A stretch of DNA of 44,720 nt, taken from NCBI GenBank assembly GCA_944381825.1, contig CALWMK010000011.1, forward strand, positions 1-44,720, read 5' to 3'. The notes below the pieces were generated by a model that saw only the letters and a list, made by a program, of their open reading frames with translations, searched no databases and was not told the DNA's origin. This stretch comes from an uncultured Clostridia bacterium (lineage in GTDB: Bacteria; Bacillota; Clostridia; Christensenellales; UBA1242). The translations under genes were made by a program, and so were the position numbers. Positions 33,852 to 43,551 of this stretch are shown here, one piece after another (within the stretch, counting starts at the first letter, position 1; each line of letters begins with the position of its first letter).

Positions 33852-35999
33852 ATGGAAATTTATAAAATTTTGGCAGGTGAATTTTCACTGTCGCAAGAAC
33901 ATTCAAAAAATATAATAAATCTTATTGATGAAGGGTGCACAATTCCTTTTATTGCTAGATATAGAAAAGAGATGACGGGCTCTTGTGATGACCAAATTTT
34001 GCGCGAATTTTATGATAGATTAAACTACCTTAGAAATTTAAATAAAAGAAAGGAAGAGGTGGAAAAATCCATTAAAGAGCAAGAAAAGTGGAACGGGGAA
34101 GTTGAACAAGCACTTCTAAATGCCAAAACACTTACCGAAGTTGAGGATATTTATCGACCTTATAAACCTAAACGAAAAACAAGAGCCTCTGTTGCCATCG
34201 AAAAGGGCTTGAAGCCTTTGGCAGACATTTTGCTTGCGCAAAAGTGTTCTAATTTTGAAGAAGAGGCTAATGCTTTTGTTGGTGAAAAGGTGGAAAATGT
34301 TGAGGATGCAATAAACGGAGCAAAAGATATTGTTGCAGAAATTATTTCCGATGATGCCGAACTTAGAAAATTATTAAGACAGATAATACATGATAAGGCT
34401 ATAATTAAATGTATTCTTTTAGAAAATGAAAGTAATAAGACTTATGAAATTTATGACAACTTTTCTCAAGAAGTTAAAAACATTCCAAGCCATAGAGTTT
34501 TGGCAATAAATAGAGGGGAACGCGAAAAATGTTTAAAAGTAAACATTGAAATAAGCGAAAAAATTACAATACCTTTAATTGAAAAAGCATATTTAAAAAA
34601 CAATGAGTCGACCAATTTACTCATGAAAAATGTTATTTTAGACAGTTATGAAAGATTGCTTTTTCCCTCTCTTGAAAGAGAACAAAGGAATCAGTTGACA
34701 GACATGGCAAACGAGCAGGCAATTAAAATGTTTGAGGTTAATTTAAGACCGCTCCTTCTTCAGCCACCACTTAAAGACCATGTTATTCTTGGCCTTGATC
34801 CAGCTTATAGAACGGGTTGTAAAATTGCTGTTATTGACAAAAATTCTGAGGTTTTGGCGACAACTGTTGTTTATCCAACCCCACCACAATCGAAAACTGA
34901 AGAGAGCATTGAAAAGTTAAAAGAGTTAATAGAAAAATATAATGTGCAAACCATTGCAATAGGTAATGGCACAGCTTCTAAAGAGGCGGAAATATTTGTT
35001 GCGGAGCTTATTAAACATTGCAAGCATCCAGTTAACTATGCAATGGTTAACGAGGCAGGAGCATCGGTTTATAGTGCTTCAAAATTGGGAGCAAAAGAAT
35101 TTCCAGATTTTGATGTGGCTCTTAGAAGTGCCGTGTCTATTGCTAGAAGGCTTGCTGACCCACTTGCAGAGCTTATTAAGATTGATGTAAAGTCAATAGG
35201 AGTTGGACAATATCAACATGATATGCCGCAAAACAGATTGACAGAGGTTTTAAATGCAACGGTTGAAGATTGCGTTAACAGTGTTGGAGTTGATTTAAAC
35301 ACCGCTTCTGTTAGCTTGCTTTCCTATGTTTCGGGGCTAAATTCTTCTATTGCGGAAAATATTGTGAAACATAGAGCTAAAATAAAAAAATTTACAAGCA
35401 GACAGCAACTTAAAGATGTTAGTAAACTTGGACCAAAAGCATTTGAACAATGTGCTGGCTTTTTAAGAGTTATTGGCGGTGATAATGTTTTTGACAATAC
35501 TGCAGTGCATCCAGAAAGTTATGAAGCGGCTAATAAACTTTTAAAGATTTTTAATATGTCTGAAAAAGATGTTGAAAATAATAATATCACTCTTTTACCA
35601 AGCTTAATTCATGCTCAAGGAAAATGCGAGGTTGCAAAAAAAATTGGAGTTGGAGAACCAACATTAGAAGACATTGTAACTGAGCTTTTGAAGCCCGGTA
35701 GAGATATTCGTGACGAACTTGAAAAACCACAGCTTAGAAGTGATATTTTATCTATGGAAGACCTAAAAGAGGGGATGATTTTAACTGGCACGGTAAGAAA
35801 TGTAATTGATTTTGGTGCATTTGTTGATATTGGTGTGCATCAAGACGGACTTGTTCATATTTCAGAAATTTCAAATCATTTTATCAAACATCCTTCCGAG
35901 GAACTTAAAGTCGGTCAAGTTGTTCAAGTTTATGTTCTCGGTGTGGATTTAGATAAAAAGCGTATTTCTCTTAGCATTAAAAAAGCTAATAAAGAATAA
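33852..35999 (+). CDS. tex: Tex family S1 RNA-binding transcription accessory protein
   Basis: A 715-residue nucleic-acid-binding protein related to Spt6. Domain order: Tex N-terminal helical region (TIPFIARYRKEMTG at about 30), YqgF/RuvX-like domain (HVILGLDPAYRTGCKIAVID, about 315), helix-hairpin-helix segments (SVSLLSYVSGLNSSIAENIV, about 490) and a C-terminal S1 domain (TGTVRNVIDFGAFVDIGV, about 645). The start is ATG 33852, one base after the mtaD stop; an upstream in-frame ATG at 33822 lies inside mtaD. Its role in Bacillota is rescue or quality control of transcription and translation, known only in outline. Confidence 0.93.
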   Translation: MEIYKILAGEFSLSQEHSKNIINLIDEGCTIPFIARYRKEMTGSCDDQILREFYDRLNYLRNLNKRKEEVEKSIKEQEKWNGEVEQALLNAKTLTEVEDIYRPYKPKRKTRASVAIEKGLKPLADILLAQKCSNFEEEANAFVGEKVENVEDAINGAKDIVAEIISDDAELRKLLRQIIHDKAIIKCILLENESNKTYEIYDNFSQEVKNIPSHRVLAINRGEREKCLKVNIEISEKITIPLIEKAYLKNNESTNLLMKNVILDSYERLLFPSLEREQRNQLTDMANEQAIKMFEVNLRPLLLQPPLKDHVILGLDPAYRTGCKIAVIDKNSEVLATTVVYPTPPQSKTEESIEKLKELIEKYNVQTIAIGNGTASKEAEIFVAELIKHCKHPVNYAMVNEAGASVYSASKLGAKEFPDFDVALRSAVSIARRLADPLAELIKIDVKSIGVGQYQHDMPQNRLTEVLNATVEDCVNSVGVDLNTASVSLLSYVSGLNSSIAENIVKHRAKIKKFTSRQQLKDVSKLGPKAFEQCAGFLRVIGGDNVFDNTAVHPESYEAANKLLKIFNMSEKDVENNNITLLPSLIHAQGKCEVAKKIGVGEPTLEDIVTELLKPGRDIRDELEKPQLRSDILSMEDLKEGMILTGTVRNVIDFGAFVDIGVHQDGLVHISEISNHFIKHPSEELKVGQVVQVYVLGVDLDKKRISLSIKKANKE

Positions 36000-36014
36000 A
36001 AACAAGGGGTGAAT

Positions 36015-36941
36015 ATGAAAAAATTTTTAATTGCTTGTCTTTTAATTTTATTTTCACCTTTTTTTACTTTTAATTTTGCCTATGCTGACGAGGTGAAATT
36101 GACCTCTAATTTTAAAAGCGGACAATGGACAAACGAAAATGTGATTTTAAGTTTTACAGGACCTGCTAAAAAGGCTTTTTATAGCTTTGACCAAAATGAA
36201 TGGATTGAAATGGTGGATCTTTGTGTCACCTTTGAAGAAGAAATGCAATCCACAATTTATCTCAAAGCATTAGATGCAAATGATAACTTGTTGCTTCAAA
36301 CATCTTTTATTGTTAACATTGACAAAACTCCACCAAGCAATCTTTTGGTTTTTGGGATTCCCACAACTTTTACTTCAAACGATGTTGAAATTATTGTCAC
36401 AGCCACAGATGGTGTTGAGTATAGTTTTTTCAATGATGAGTTTTCCTATAAAAACAAATGCATTTTGACACAAAATACTATTTTTAAAAAAGGTGATATT
36501 CGGGCAAGAGATAGAGCGGGAAATATAGTTTCCAATTCATATGAAATAATTGTTGATAAAATAGATAAAAAAGAGCCCAAGTTTTATGTGCTAACAAACA
36601 ATTCCTCAAAAAAACAAAATGAACTAGTTAGGTTTGAGGTGGAACCCATAATTTCAGGAATTAAAAATTTTTATTATACTTTTAATGGTAAAGATATCAC
36701 CAATATAACCCAAGATTATGAAAATGGAATATATTTGTCTGAAAATGGCGAATATGAATTTGTACTAGAGTCTAATGTAGGAAAAATATATAAGGTTAAA
36801 GTCAAGTTTGAAAATTTAGGCACAGAAATTAATCCTTGGCTTAGAAATGGAATTTTAATTTTTAGTTTTTTGGTTTTTTTAGTATTTTTTGTATGGACAG
36901 TCGTATTGCATAAAACAAATAAAATCAATAAAAAAAATTAA
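36015..36941 (+). CDS. Secreted Ig-like protein with C-terminal membrane anchor
   Basis: A 308-residue extracytoplasmic protein. Signal peptide at residues 1-24 with a probable cleavage after AYA. Two or three beta-sandwich modules of bacterial Ig-like type follow (IDKTPPSNLLVFG near residue 98; RARDRAGNIVSNSYEIIVDK near 165). A TM helix near residues 277-299 (GILIFSFLVFLVFFVWTVVL) ends in a basic cytoplasmic tail. The modules resemble those in the large M6 protease upstream, suggesting a related surface role. ATG 36015 is chosen because AAGGGG lies 6 bases before it; the GTG at 36009 sits on that site. It follows tex closely and is probably in its operon. Confidence 0.72.
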   Translation: MKKFLIACLLILFSPFFTFNFAYADEVKLTSNFKSGQWTNENVILSFTGPAKKAFYSFDQNEWIEMVDLCVTFEEEMQSTIYLKALDANDNLLLQTSFIVNIDKTPPSNLLVFGIPTTFTSNDVEIIVTATDGVEYSFFNDEFSYKNKCILTQNTIFKKGDIRARDRAGNIVSNSYEIIVDKIDKKEPKFYVLTNNSSKKQNELVRFEVEPIISGIKNFYYTFNGKDITNITQDYENGIYLSENGEYEFVLESNVGKIYKVKVKFENLGTEINPWLRNGILIFSFLVFLVFFVWTVVLHKTNKINKKN

Positions 36942-36990
36942 AGAATTGCGTTTTTTGTGGATTTGTAATAAAGGGTATAAAATTGTTTTG

Positions 36991-37019
36991 TTGACAAAAT
37001 CTATTAATTTTGTCATACT
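36991..37019 (+). promoter_or_regulatory. Promoter with an embedded operator dyad
   Basis: TTGACA (36991-36996), a 17-base spacer and CATACT (37014-37019). A perfect dyad TGACAAAAT (36992-37000) / ATTTTGTCA (37007-37015) with a 6-base centre spans from the -35 to the -10. It has no T tract behind it, so it looks like a repressor site and not a terminator. Confidence 0.62.
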
Positions 37020-37046
37020 TTAATGTTTTTAAAGGAATGAAATGCT

Positions 37047-37907
37047 ATGTTTGGATTTAGAAGTGATGGAAAAAAATTAAAAAACGTTGACCCTATTATT
37101 CGTTTTACAACTTACATAATGCCCAAAAGATATGATGCTCAAGTTGAAATGGTTAAAGAAATTCGTTGTGAAGAAATTGATAAATATATTCGAGAAAAAA
37201 ATGAACAAGGAATCAAACTTTCCTACATGCATATTGTTATTGCAGGTCTTGTAAGAATGTATGCTTTAAGACCAAAACTTAATCGTTTTGTAATGAGTGG
37301 AAGGGTTTATAGGCGCAACAAAATTTACATTTCGTTTACCATTAAACAACGCCTTGTAGATGAAGCTGATGAAGCCACCATTAAAATTGCTTTTAGCGGA
37401 CATGAAAGTTTAATGCAAATAAAAGATATGATTGACACTGAAATTGCAAAAAATGTTAGCAATCTTAATTCAAATAAAACTGTGAAGACGGCAAACGGTT
37501 TTTTAAAATTGCCTCATTTTATTTTAAAACCCACACTTGGTTTTGTAAAATGGCTTGATAAGTGTGGTATGATGCCAAAGAAAATAATTGAAGCCAGCCC
37601 TTTTCATACAAGCTGTTTTCTAACAAATATGAAATCTATTGGAACAAATTTTGTTTATCATCACATATATGATTTTGGCACCACTGGACTTTTTGTAAGT
37701 ATGGGGAAAGAGAAATATGAACCATGTATTGATGCTTTTGGAAAATATGAGATTGGGAAAGTAATGAAACTAGGGCTTGTAATTGATGAAAGACTTTGTG
37801 ACGGACTTTATTATGCAAAAGCAATTAAAATTGGAACTAAACACATCCAAAATCCAAAATTGTTGGAAGAGGGTTTGAAAGAGGTCCTCACAGATCCTGA
37901 TGCTTAA
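37047..37907 (+). CDS. Stand-alone E2-like acyltransferase with an altered active-site motif
   Basis: A 286-residue protein resembling the catalytic domain of 2-oxoacid dehydrogenase E2 / chloramphenicol acetyltransferase, without lipoyl or peripheral-subunit-binding domains. Recognisable pieces: YMHIVIAGLVRMYALRPKLNRFV (about residue 60), the FHTSCFLTNMKSIG strand (about 190), and the C-terminal signature LVIDERLCDGLYYAKAIK. In E2 the last motif is DHRxxDG with a catalytic His; here it reads DERLCDG with Glu in that place. So it may use other chemistry or only bind. No other dehydrogenase-complex genes are near. It has its own promoter with an operator dyad, and its own terminator. Confidence 0.75.
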   Translation: MFGFRSDGKKLKNVDPIIRFTTYIMPKRYDAQVEMVKEIRCEEIDKYIREKNEQGIKLSYMHIVIAGLVRMYALRPKLNRFVMSGRVYRRNKIYISFTIKQRLVDEADEATIKIAFSGHESLMQIKDMIDTEIAKNVSNLNSNKTVKTANGFLKLPHFILKPTLGFVKWLDKCGMMPKKIIEASPFHTSCFLTNMKSIGTNFVYHHIYDFGTTGLFVSMGKEKYEPCIDAFGKYEIGKVMKLGLVIDERLCDGLYYAKAIKIGTKHIQNPKLLEEGLKEVLTDPDA

Positions 37908-37914
37908 AAAACAT

Positions 37915-37950
37915 AAAAACTCAAAACTGTTTGTTTTGAGTTTTATTTTA
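37915..37950 (+). terminator. Intrinsic terminator after the E2-like gene
   Basis: AAAACTCAAAAC (37917-37928) / GTTTTGAGTTTT (37934-37945), a perfect 12-bp stem with a 5-base loop. Confidence 0.88.
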
Positions 37951-38082
37951 AAAATTGTGTGTAAATAATGAAACATAAAAATCTCAATAAAGAGTGAAAT
38001 TTTTATAAAGTATAAATGCATCAAAAGAGTGTATTTTTAATTAAAATTCGCGTGAACGCCTTAAATTGTTTGTGGGTGCATA

Positions 38083-38111
38083 TTGACAAAAAAGTTTTAT
38101 AATGCTATTAT
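38083..38111 (+). promoter_or_regulatory. Promoter of the GLUG-repeat gene
   Basis: Perfect TTGACA (38083-38088), a 17-base spacer and TATTAT (38106-38111), followed by AAAGGAGG before the ATG at 38136. A TATAAT at 38098-38103 is too close to the -35. Confidence 0.7.
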
Positions 38112-38135
38112 ATCTAAAGATATAAAGGAGGAGCT

Positions 38136-41051
38136 ATGGGAGAAAATTCTGCTAGAAAACAAAATTTAAAAAGATTGCTCATGTATATGCTCGTTTTAAT
38201 TGGAATTTTATTTGTTGCAATGGTTGCATATTTTTTTGCTAGGAACGATGAGGTTATTGCTCTTACAGTAGAAGAAGGAAGCATAATACATGTTAATAAA
38301 GGCGACACTTTTGCTTTGCCTATTTCTCATGAAGATAAAGACGCAGACACAAAGATTGAAGTGACAACTTCTGCGCCTGATGTTTTGAGTTTTAGCGAGG
38401 CAACAAACACTTTTGTGGCTGAAAAGGGCGGGCTTTCTTCAATAACAATTAACACAACAAATCGTCATTATGGTCCTTTTAGATTTGATGTTCTTGTTGG
38501 TGAGGGAACAAATTCTAATCCATATTATATTTCTTCTGCAAAACAACTTTTGGAAATTGGAAAAGAAGTTGACGGCACTGTAAAATGGAAATTGTCTGAT
38601 AGCTATGAACTTTTAAATGATATTGATTTAGCCAATCTATATACAGAAACTTCGTTTTTTACACCAATCGGAAATACATTTGAAAACTTTTCAGGGAGTT
38701 TGAATGGAAATAATTATTCTATTTTAAATTTAAAAGTGAAAGGTGATTTTGAATCGGCAGGTCTTTTTGGTGTTATTGGAGTTGACGGAAAGGTCGAAAA
38801 TTTAAATGTTTTAAATGGTGAAATTAAAACATCTGGGAAGTATGCTGGTTTAATTGCTGGAATCAACTATGGTTTTGTTGGAAAGGTAAACGTTAGTGGA
38901 ACTGTTTCGCAAACTGCCAATTCAGACAAAAACTTTGCTGGTGGAATTGCTGGGGCAAATGTCTATACTTCTGCCACTCCTACAATTGCAATGAGTAGTG
39001 CAAATGTGACGATTAGTTCTTTTAAAACAATGGGTGGAATTGTTGGTGAAAATCAATCTGGCATAATTTTCAATTCTCATGCTGAATGCAATTTCAATGT
39101 TGAAATAGACGGAATTAATAAAGAAGATGTTATTTCAGGTGGTCTTGTTGGAGAAAATATTGCCAATAATTACACTGTTGGAACAGAGACAATTTATAAA
39201 AGGGCAGTAATAAAAAATTGTTATGCAATTGTCAATAGCTTTGCTTCGGAAAAACTCAATTTTGGTGTTTTAATTGGAAATAATAAAGAAACGAACAATG
39301 AATATTTTGAAAATAATAAATATATTTCAAACTATGGTTTTAGTTCTACAACTGCTTCTCTTGTACAAAGCGGAAAAGAATCTTTGTTACAAAGCGAACT
39401 TGCTTTAAAAACTAAAGAACAGCTTCAAAATGAAGATACATTTGTCGGTTGGGATTTTAATAATGTTTGGGTTATGAATGCCTATCCACAAATCAATATT
39501 GAAGCATCTTATCAAGCACTCGGAGTAATAGAACCAGGCTCAGAAGTTTTAAACAAAACCGATCTAGTAGAAGCATTGAACAAAATAATGGCTCATCCAG
39601 AACTTAACTTAACCTATAATGTCAATATTGGTGGAGAGGTGATTATAGATTGTGCACAAGATTTAGGTAAATCGGTTTGGACTCCAATTGGAACCCCATC
39701 AAATCCATTTAAAGGTTCTTTGATTGTAGATGAAGGAACCACTCTTATAATCAATAATTGCCATATTGAAGATGCCGCTACAGCTGGTTTCTTTGGAGTA
39801 GTTGATAATGTAAATTCAGTTATTAAAAATATCAAATTTAAAAACTTTACAATTTCAAATTCTTCATATCAAGAAAGTAAAGATGCAGGCGTTGTTTGTG
39901 CTAGATTAATAAGTGGAATTATTGAAGATTGCTATGTTGATAATGCTAAAATTGCAGACTATGCTAATTCAGGCTTTATTGTTGGTCAAAATTTAAATGG
40001 TTCGATAAATAATTGTTTTGTTGGTACTTTAGATGTTGAAAATAATTGCACCATTATCAATCAAAATATGGCTCTTAGTGTTTGTTATGGTGGAATAGTT
40101 GGACTTTCAAGTGGTAATATTACAAATTGTATTGTTGACTATTGTGAAATTACAAACGAAGTTAGAAATAATGTTTCTTCTGAAATTGGCGGAATAGTTG
40201 GAAAACAAACAAGTACTTCTATTTCAAAGCTAGAAAATTCATTTAACAAATCATTAAAAATTGTAAACAATGATGTGAAAGGAATTGTAGGCGGTATTGT
40301 TGGAACACTTGCTGGAAAAGCAAATGTTAAAGCTTGCTACAATCTTGGTAAGGCAGAGGTTTCAACCGTTTCTGATTCACTTGCTGGTGGTGTTGCGGGA
40401 TATGTTGGAACAGAAGCAAAGGTTGAAAGAAGCTTTTCAAGTTCGCCAGAAATTAAAGGGCGTCTTGTTGGTGGTGTTGCTGCCAATGTTTATGGAACTA
40501 TCTCTGAATGTTATTCATCTGGTGAATACAAGGGCTATCATATTGGTGGATTGGCATACAAAAATGAAGGAGACATAATTAACTGTTTTACAGATGCAAG
40601 TGTAATTGGATTGGGTGATAACAAAGGATATTATGTTGCAGGTTTAGTTGCTTTCTTGCCTGAGAATGGAAGTGTTAAATATTGTTTTTCAACCGCAACA
40701 ATATCTGGCGCCAATAGCACTCTTTTGGCTGAAACTTCAGCTAGAATAAGATATCCTAATTGGATAAACTGGATTGAAAGAAATTGGGTTAGTGGAATTG
40801 TAAATGGTGATGCTTACAAACCAGGAAATCTTTCAAATTGTGTTGTCATTAACTATGGTTCTGCAAAAGTTCAAGGCAAGTTCCTGGGAATGGGAAAATC
40901 AACTTGGATAGACTGCAATGATGAAGATTGTCGTGGAATGACCAATAATGATCCTTTTGAAAAGGCAGGATTTAGAAGTGATGTTGTAGGCTCATGGACA
41001 TTTAATGTTGGTGAGTATCCTACCCTTACAAATGTTGTTAAAGTAGATTGA
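38136..41051 (+). CDS. GLUG-repeat surface protein with N-terminal membrane anchor
   Basis: A 971-residue protein anchored by one N-terminal TM helix (about residues 13-35). Next comes a small beta domain (36-125; VEEGSIIHVNKGDTFALP), then two blocks of GLUG-type repeats. Block one (about 130-450) has DIDL, GSLNGNNYSILNLKVKG, SAGLFGVIG and GGIVGENQSG. Block two (about 470-960) repeats the scheme, with GGIVGLSSGNITNCIVDYC and GGVAANVYGTISECYSSG. Each block ends in a W/YP segment (VWVMNAYPQI; SWTFNVGEYPTL). GLUG repeats form beta-helices in secreted adhesin- and IgA-protease-like proteins. It has a strong promoter, ribosome site and terminator. Adhesion or matrix function is inferred. Confidence 0.85.
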   Translation: MGENSARKQNLKRLLMYMLVLIGILFVAMVAYFFARNDEVIALTVEEGSIIHVNKGDTFALPISHEDKDADTKIEVTTSAPDVLSFSEATNTFVAEKGGLSSITINTTNRHYGPFRFDVLVGEGTNSNPYYISSAKQLLEIGKEVDGTVKWKLSDSYELLNDIDLANLYTETSFFTPIGNTFENFSGSLNGNNYSILNLKVKGDFESAGLFGVIGVDGKVENLNVLNGEIKTSGKYAGLIAGINYGFVGKVNVSGTVSQTANSDKNFAGGIAGANVYTSATPTIAMSSANVTISSFKTMGGIVGENQSGIIFNSHAECNFNVEIDGINKEDVISGGLVGENIANNYTVGTETIYKRAVIKNCYAIVNSFASEKLNFGVLIGNNKETNNEYFENNKYISNYGFSSTTASLVQSGKESLLQSELALKTKEQLQNEDTFVGWDFNNVWVMNAYPQINIEASYQALGVIEPGSEVLNKTDLVEALNKIMAHPELNLTYNVNIGGEVIIDCAQDLGKSVWTPIGTPSNPFKGSLIVDEGTTLIINNCHIEDAATAGFFGVVDNVNSVIKNIKFKNFTISNSSYQESKDAGVVCARLISGIIEDCYVDNAKIADYANSGFIVGQNLNGSINNCFVGTLDVENNCTIINQNMALSVCYGGIVGLSSGNITNCIVDYCEITNEVRNNVSSEIGGIVGKQTSTSISKLENSFNKSLKIVNNDVKGIVGGIVGTLAGKANVKACYNLGKAEVSTVSDSLAGGVAGYVGTEAKVERSFSSSPEIKGRLVGGVAANVYGTISECYSSGEYKGYHIGGLAYKNEGDIINCFTDASVIGLGDNKGYYVAGLVAFLPENGSVKYCFSTATISGANSTLLAETSARIRYPNWINWIERNWVSGIVNGDAYKPGNLSNCVVINYGSAKVQGKFLGMGKSTWIDCNDEDCRGMTNNDPFEKAGFRSDVVGSWTFNVGEYPTLTNVVKVD

Positions 41052-41052
41052 T

Positions 41053-41086
41053 AAAAAAAACCATTGATTTATCAATGGTTTTTTAA
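41053..41086. terminator. Bidirectional terminator between GLUG gene and ligD
   Basis: CCATTGAT (41061-41068) / ATCAATGG (41071-41078) flanked by A6 and T6, giving a 14-bp stem usable on both strands between convergent genes. Confidence 0.88.
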
Positions 41087-41109
41087 ATTAATCAATTTGA
41101 CTAAAAAAA

Positions 41110-43515
41110 TTAAGTTTGTCTTAAATTTTTACAATTTAATTGTTGATTACACCCATAAAAGCTTTTCCATGGATTTCCCTTTCTTTTAAGGACATCTTGC
41201 ATTGTAAGTTGATTTGGAGCAATTTTATCAAGTTCTTTCCACAAAATTGGGCAGGACACACTGGCACCATCTCTTGCTCTTAGTGAATATGGAACCACAC
41301 TTGTTGCACCACGACCGTTTCTAACCCAATCTATAAAAATTTTGTTTTTTCTATTTGCTTTTCTTATGTTGGTGGTGTATTTATCTGGATATTTTTCTTC
41401 CAATATGGAGGCAACCTTTTTTGCGAAGCTATAAAAGGTCTCCCAATCTACCTTGGGCTTGAAAGGCACAACAACATGATAACCCTTTCCGCCGCTTGTT
41501 TTTAAAAAAGATTTTAAATTTAGTTGGTCTAGTATTTTTTTTAAGTCTTTAACACCTTGTCTTATTTGCTTTAAATCCATTTTTTCATCTGGGTCAAAGT
41601 CAAAGACCATCATATCGGGTTTTTCTAAGTTTTTAATTTGGCTTCCCCAAACATGAAATTCAATCGTGCCCTGTTGCGCTTCAAAAATTAAACCTTGCTT
41701 ATTTTCAATATAAAAATATTCATCTTTTTCACCTTCGGAATTTTTTATGTCTATTGTTTTAATATATTCATTTTTAATTGTTGGATGTTTTTTAAAAAAA
41801 CAATTTTCAATTCCACCATGACATCTTACCACAGTTAGAATACGATTTTCTAAAAAAGGCAACATTTTTTTTGATATCTTTTCATAATATTTAATTATTT
41901 CAAACTTCGTAATTTTGTTTTTTTTAAAAACAATCTTTTCAGGATTTGAAATTTTTATATCATCTATTAGTTCTTGAAAATCTGATTTATGAATTTTTTT
42001 GTCTTCTAACACTACCTGTTTAGCCTCTTTGTCTAATCTAAGTCCTTTATAACTTGCCTGTCTGAGTTGAAAATCTTTTGTGATTTCTGCATACTGAATT
42101 TGAGCCACTATTTTTGGGGTTAGATAGAACACTTGTTCATTAGATTTTTTATCAATACTGTTGACAAAGGGTGGTGTAGACCTTTTTAATTTGGAAAATT
42201 TGTTTTTTAGTTGTTTAATTTCTTGCTCAGTCATTCCAGTGCCAGTGCGACCTATATAGATTAGTTTATCATTTTTATAATAGCCTAACAACAAAGAACT
42301 TATCTGTTTAGATTTTTTTTCTGATATTGTATAGCCACCAATTACAAATTCTTGTGACTGATAACATTTTATTTTTAACCAATCATCATTTCTTTCACCG
42401 CTATATTTGGAGTTTTCTTTTTTTGCGATGATTCCCTCAAGACCATTTTGTTTTGCAAACTCAAAACATTTTTCGCCATTGCCTTTGACTTGTTGACTAT
42501 ATACAATATTAGGTGGTGCTTTTTTTAATAATTTGGATAAAATTTGTTTTCTTTTTAAAAGTGGTAATTCTCGTAAATCATTTCCTCCTTTTGCAAGGAT
42601 ATCAAAAACAATGTAGGTGAGTGGTTGAGAATCGCCCTTGATGGAATTTTGAAGAGCTTGGAAGTCTGTTTTACCGTTTTCATCAACAACTACAATTTCT
42701 CCATCTAAAATTATGCTTTCATTTTTAAAAAATTTGAACAATGAGTCTGCCACTTGTTCAAATTTTGAACTATAATCATGATTGTTTCTTGTCATCATTT
42801 TAACAGAACCATTTTCAATATAGCTTAAAATTCGATAACCATCAAACTTAATTTCAAAAATCCAATCTTTTCCTTTTGGAATTTGGTTAGACAATTTTGC
42901 GAGTTGGGGTTGAGCGATTGAAAAAGGAAGCATTTTTGACGAGGGGCTTATGCCATGTGCAATATCTTCACTTGTTCTTCCGGTTTTGACACTTGTTACA
43001 AAATTTTCAATTCCATTAACATTTTTTTTGTACTCATCATTTTCTTTTATTAAAAGCCAAGCATCTTGTTCATTATTTTGGTTTTCAATTTTAACCAATG
43101 TCCATTTTCCTTTAATTCTTTTTCCAAAAATTTCAAACTTTAAAGAACCATGTTTGAGTCCTTGTTTGAAGTTATTTAATGGAATGTAATATCCTTTATC
43201 CCACAACATAACTGTGCCACCGCCATATTCTCCCTTAGGAATTGTTCCTTCAAAATTTGCGTAGTCTATAGGGTGGTCTTCCACTTTAATTGCCAATCTT
43301 TTATCTTTTGGATTATAAGAAGGACCTTTTGGAACTGCCCAGCTTAAAAGAACTCCTTCATATTCAAGTCTAAAATCATAATGTTCACGCCTTGCAAGGT
43401 GATATTGAATAGTAAATATTAATTTTTTTGTATTTTTGTTTTCAACTTTTCCACTAGGCTCGGAAGTTTTTTGAAAATTTCTTTTTTTATTATATTCCTT
43501 TAACTTATCATTCAT
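41110..43515 (-). CDS. ligD: Three-domain DNA ligase D (phosphoesterase-ligase-polymerase)
   Basis: The ligase of bacterial non-homologous end joining. Numbering the longer frame from 43551, the 3'-phosphoesterase domain comes first (about 40-165; YHLARREHYDFRLE and the PKGEYGGG motif). The ATP-dependent ligase follows (about 215-510), with the AMP-accepting Lys 235 in EIKFDGYR and DGEIV. The primase-polymerase domain is last (about 540-800), with DFDPDE holding the metal Asp pair and KTSGGKGYHVVVPF. The order PE-Lig-Pol is one of the known arrangements. The start is placed at the ATG 43515 (801 residues); a TTG at 43551 is the alternative. Neither has a ribosome site. No ku gene is in the window. 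Confidence 0.93.
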   Translation of the reverse strand: MNDKLKEYNKKRNFQKTSEPSGKVENKNTKKLIFTIQYHLARREHYDFRLEYEGVLLSWAVPKGPSYNPKDKRLAIKVEDHPIDYANFEGTIPKGEYGGGTVMLWDKGYYIPLNNFKQGLKHGSLKFEIFGKRIKGKWTLVKIENQNNEQDAWLLIKENDEYKKNVNGIENFVTSVKTGRTSEDIAHGISPSSKMLPFSIAQPQLAKLSNQIPKGKDWIFEIKFDGYRILSYIENGSVKMMTRNNHDYSSKFEQVADSLFKFFKNESIILDGEIVVVDENGKTDFQALQNSIKGDSQPLTYIVFDILAKGGNDLRELPLLKRKQILSKLLKKAPPNIVYSQQVKGNGEKCFEFAKQNGLEGIIAKKENSKYSGERNDDWLKIKCYQSQEFVIGGYTISEKKSKQISSLLLGYYKNDKLIYIGRTGTGMTEQEIKQLKNKFSKLKRSTPPFVNSIDKKSNEQVFYLTPKIVAQIQYAEITKDFQLRQASYKGLRLDKEAKQVVLEDKKIHKSDFQELIDDIKISNPEKIVFKKNKITKFEIIKYYEKISKKMLPFLENRILTVVRCHGGIENCFFKKHPTIKNEYIKTIDIKNSEGEKDEYFYIENKQGLIFEAQQGTIEFHVWGSQIKNLEKPDMMVFDFDPDEKMDLKQIRQGVKDLKKILDQLNLKSFLKTSGGKGYHVVVPFKPKVDWETFYSFAKKVASILEEKYPDKYTTNIRKANRKNKIFIDWVRNGRGATSVVPYSLRARDGASVSCPILWKELDKIAPNQLTMQDVLKRKGNPWKSFYGCNQQLNCKNLRQT

Positions 43516-43551
43516 ATAGTAAGTATTTGCTTTAAATTTAAGAGTATTCAA

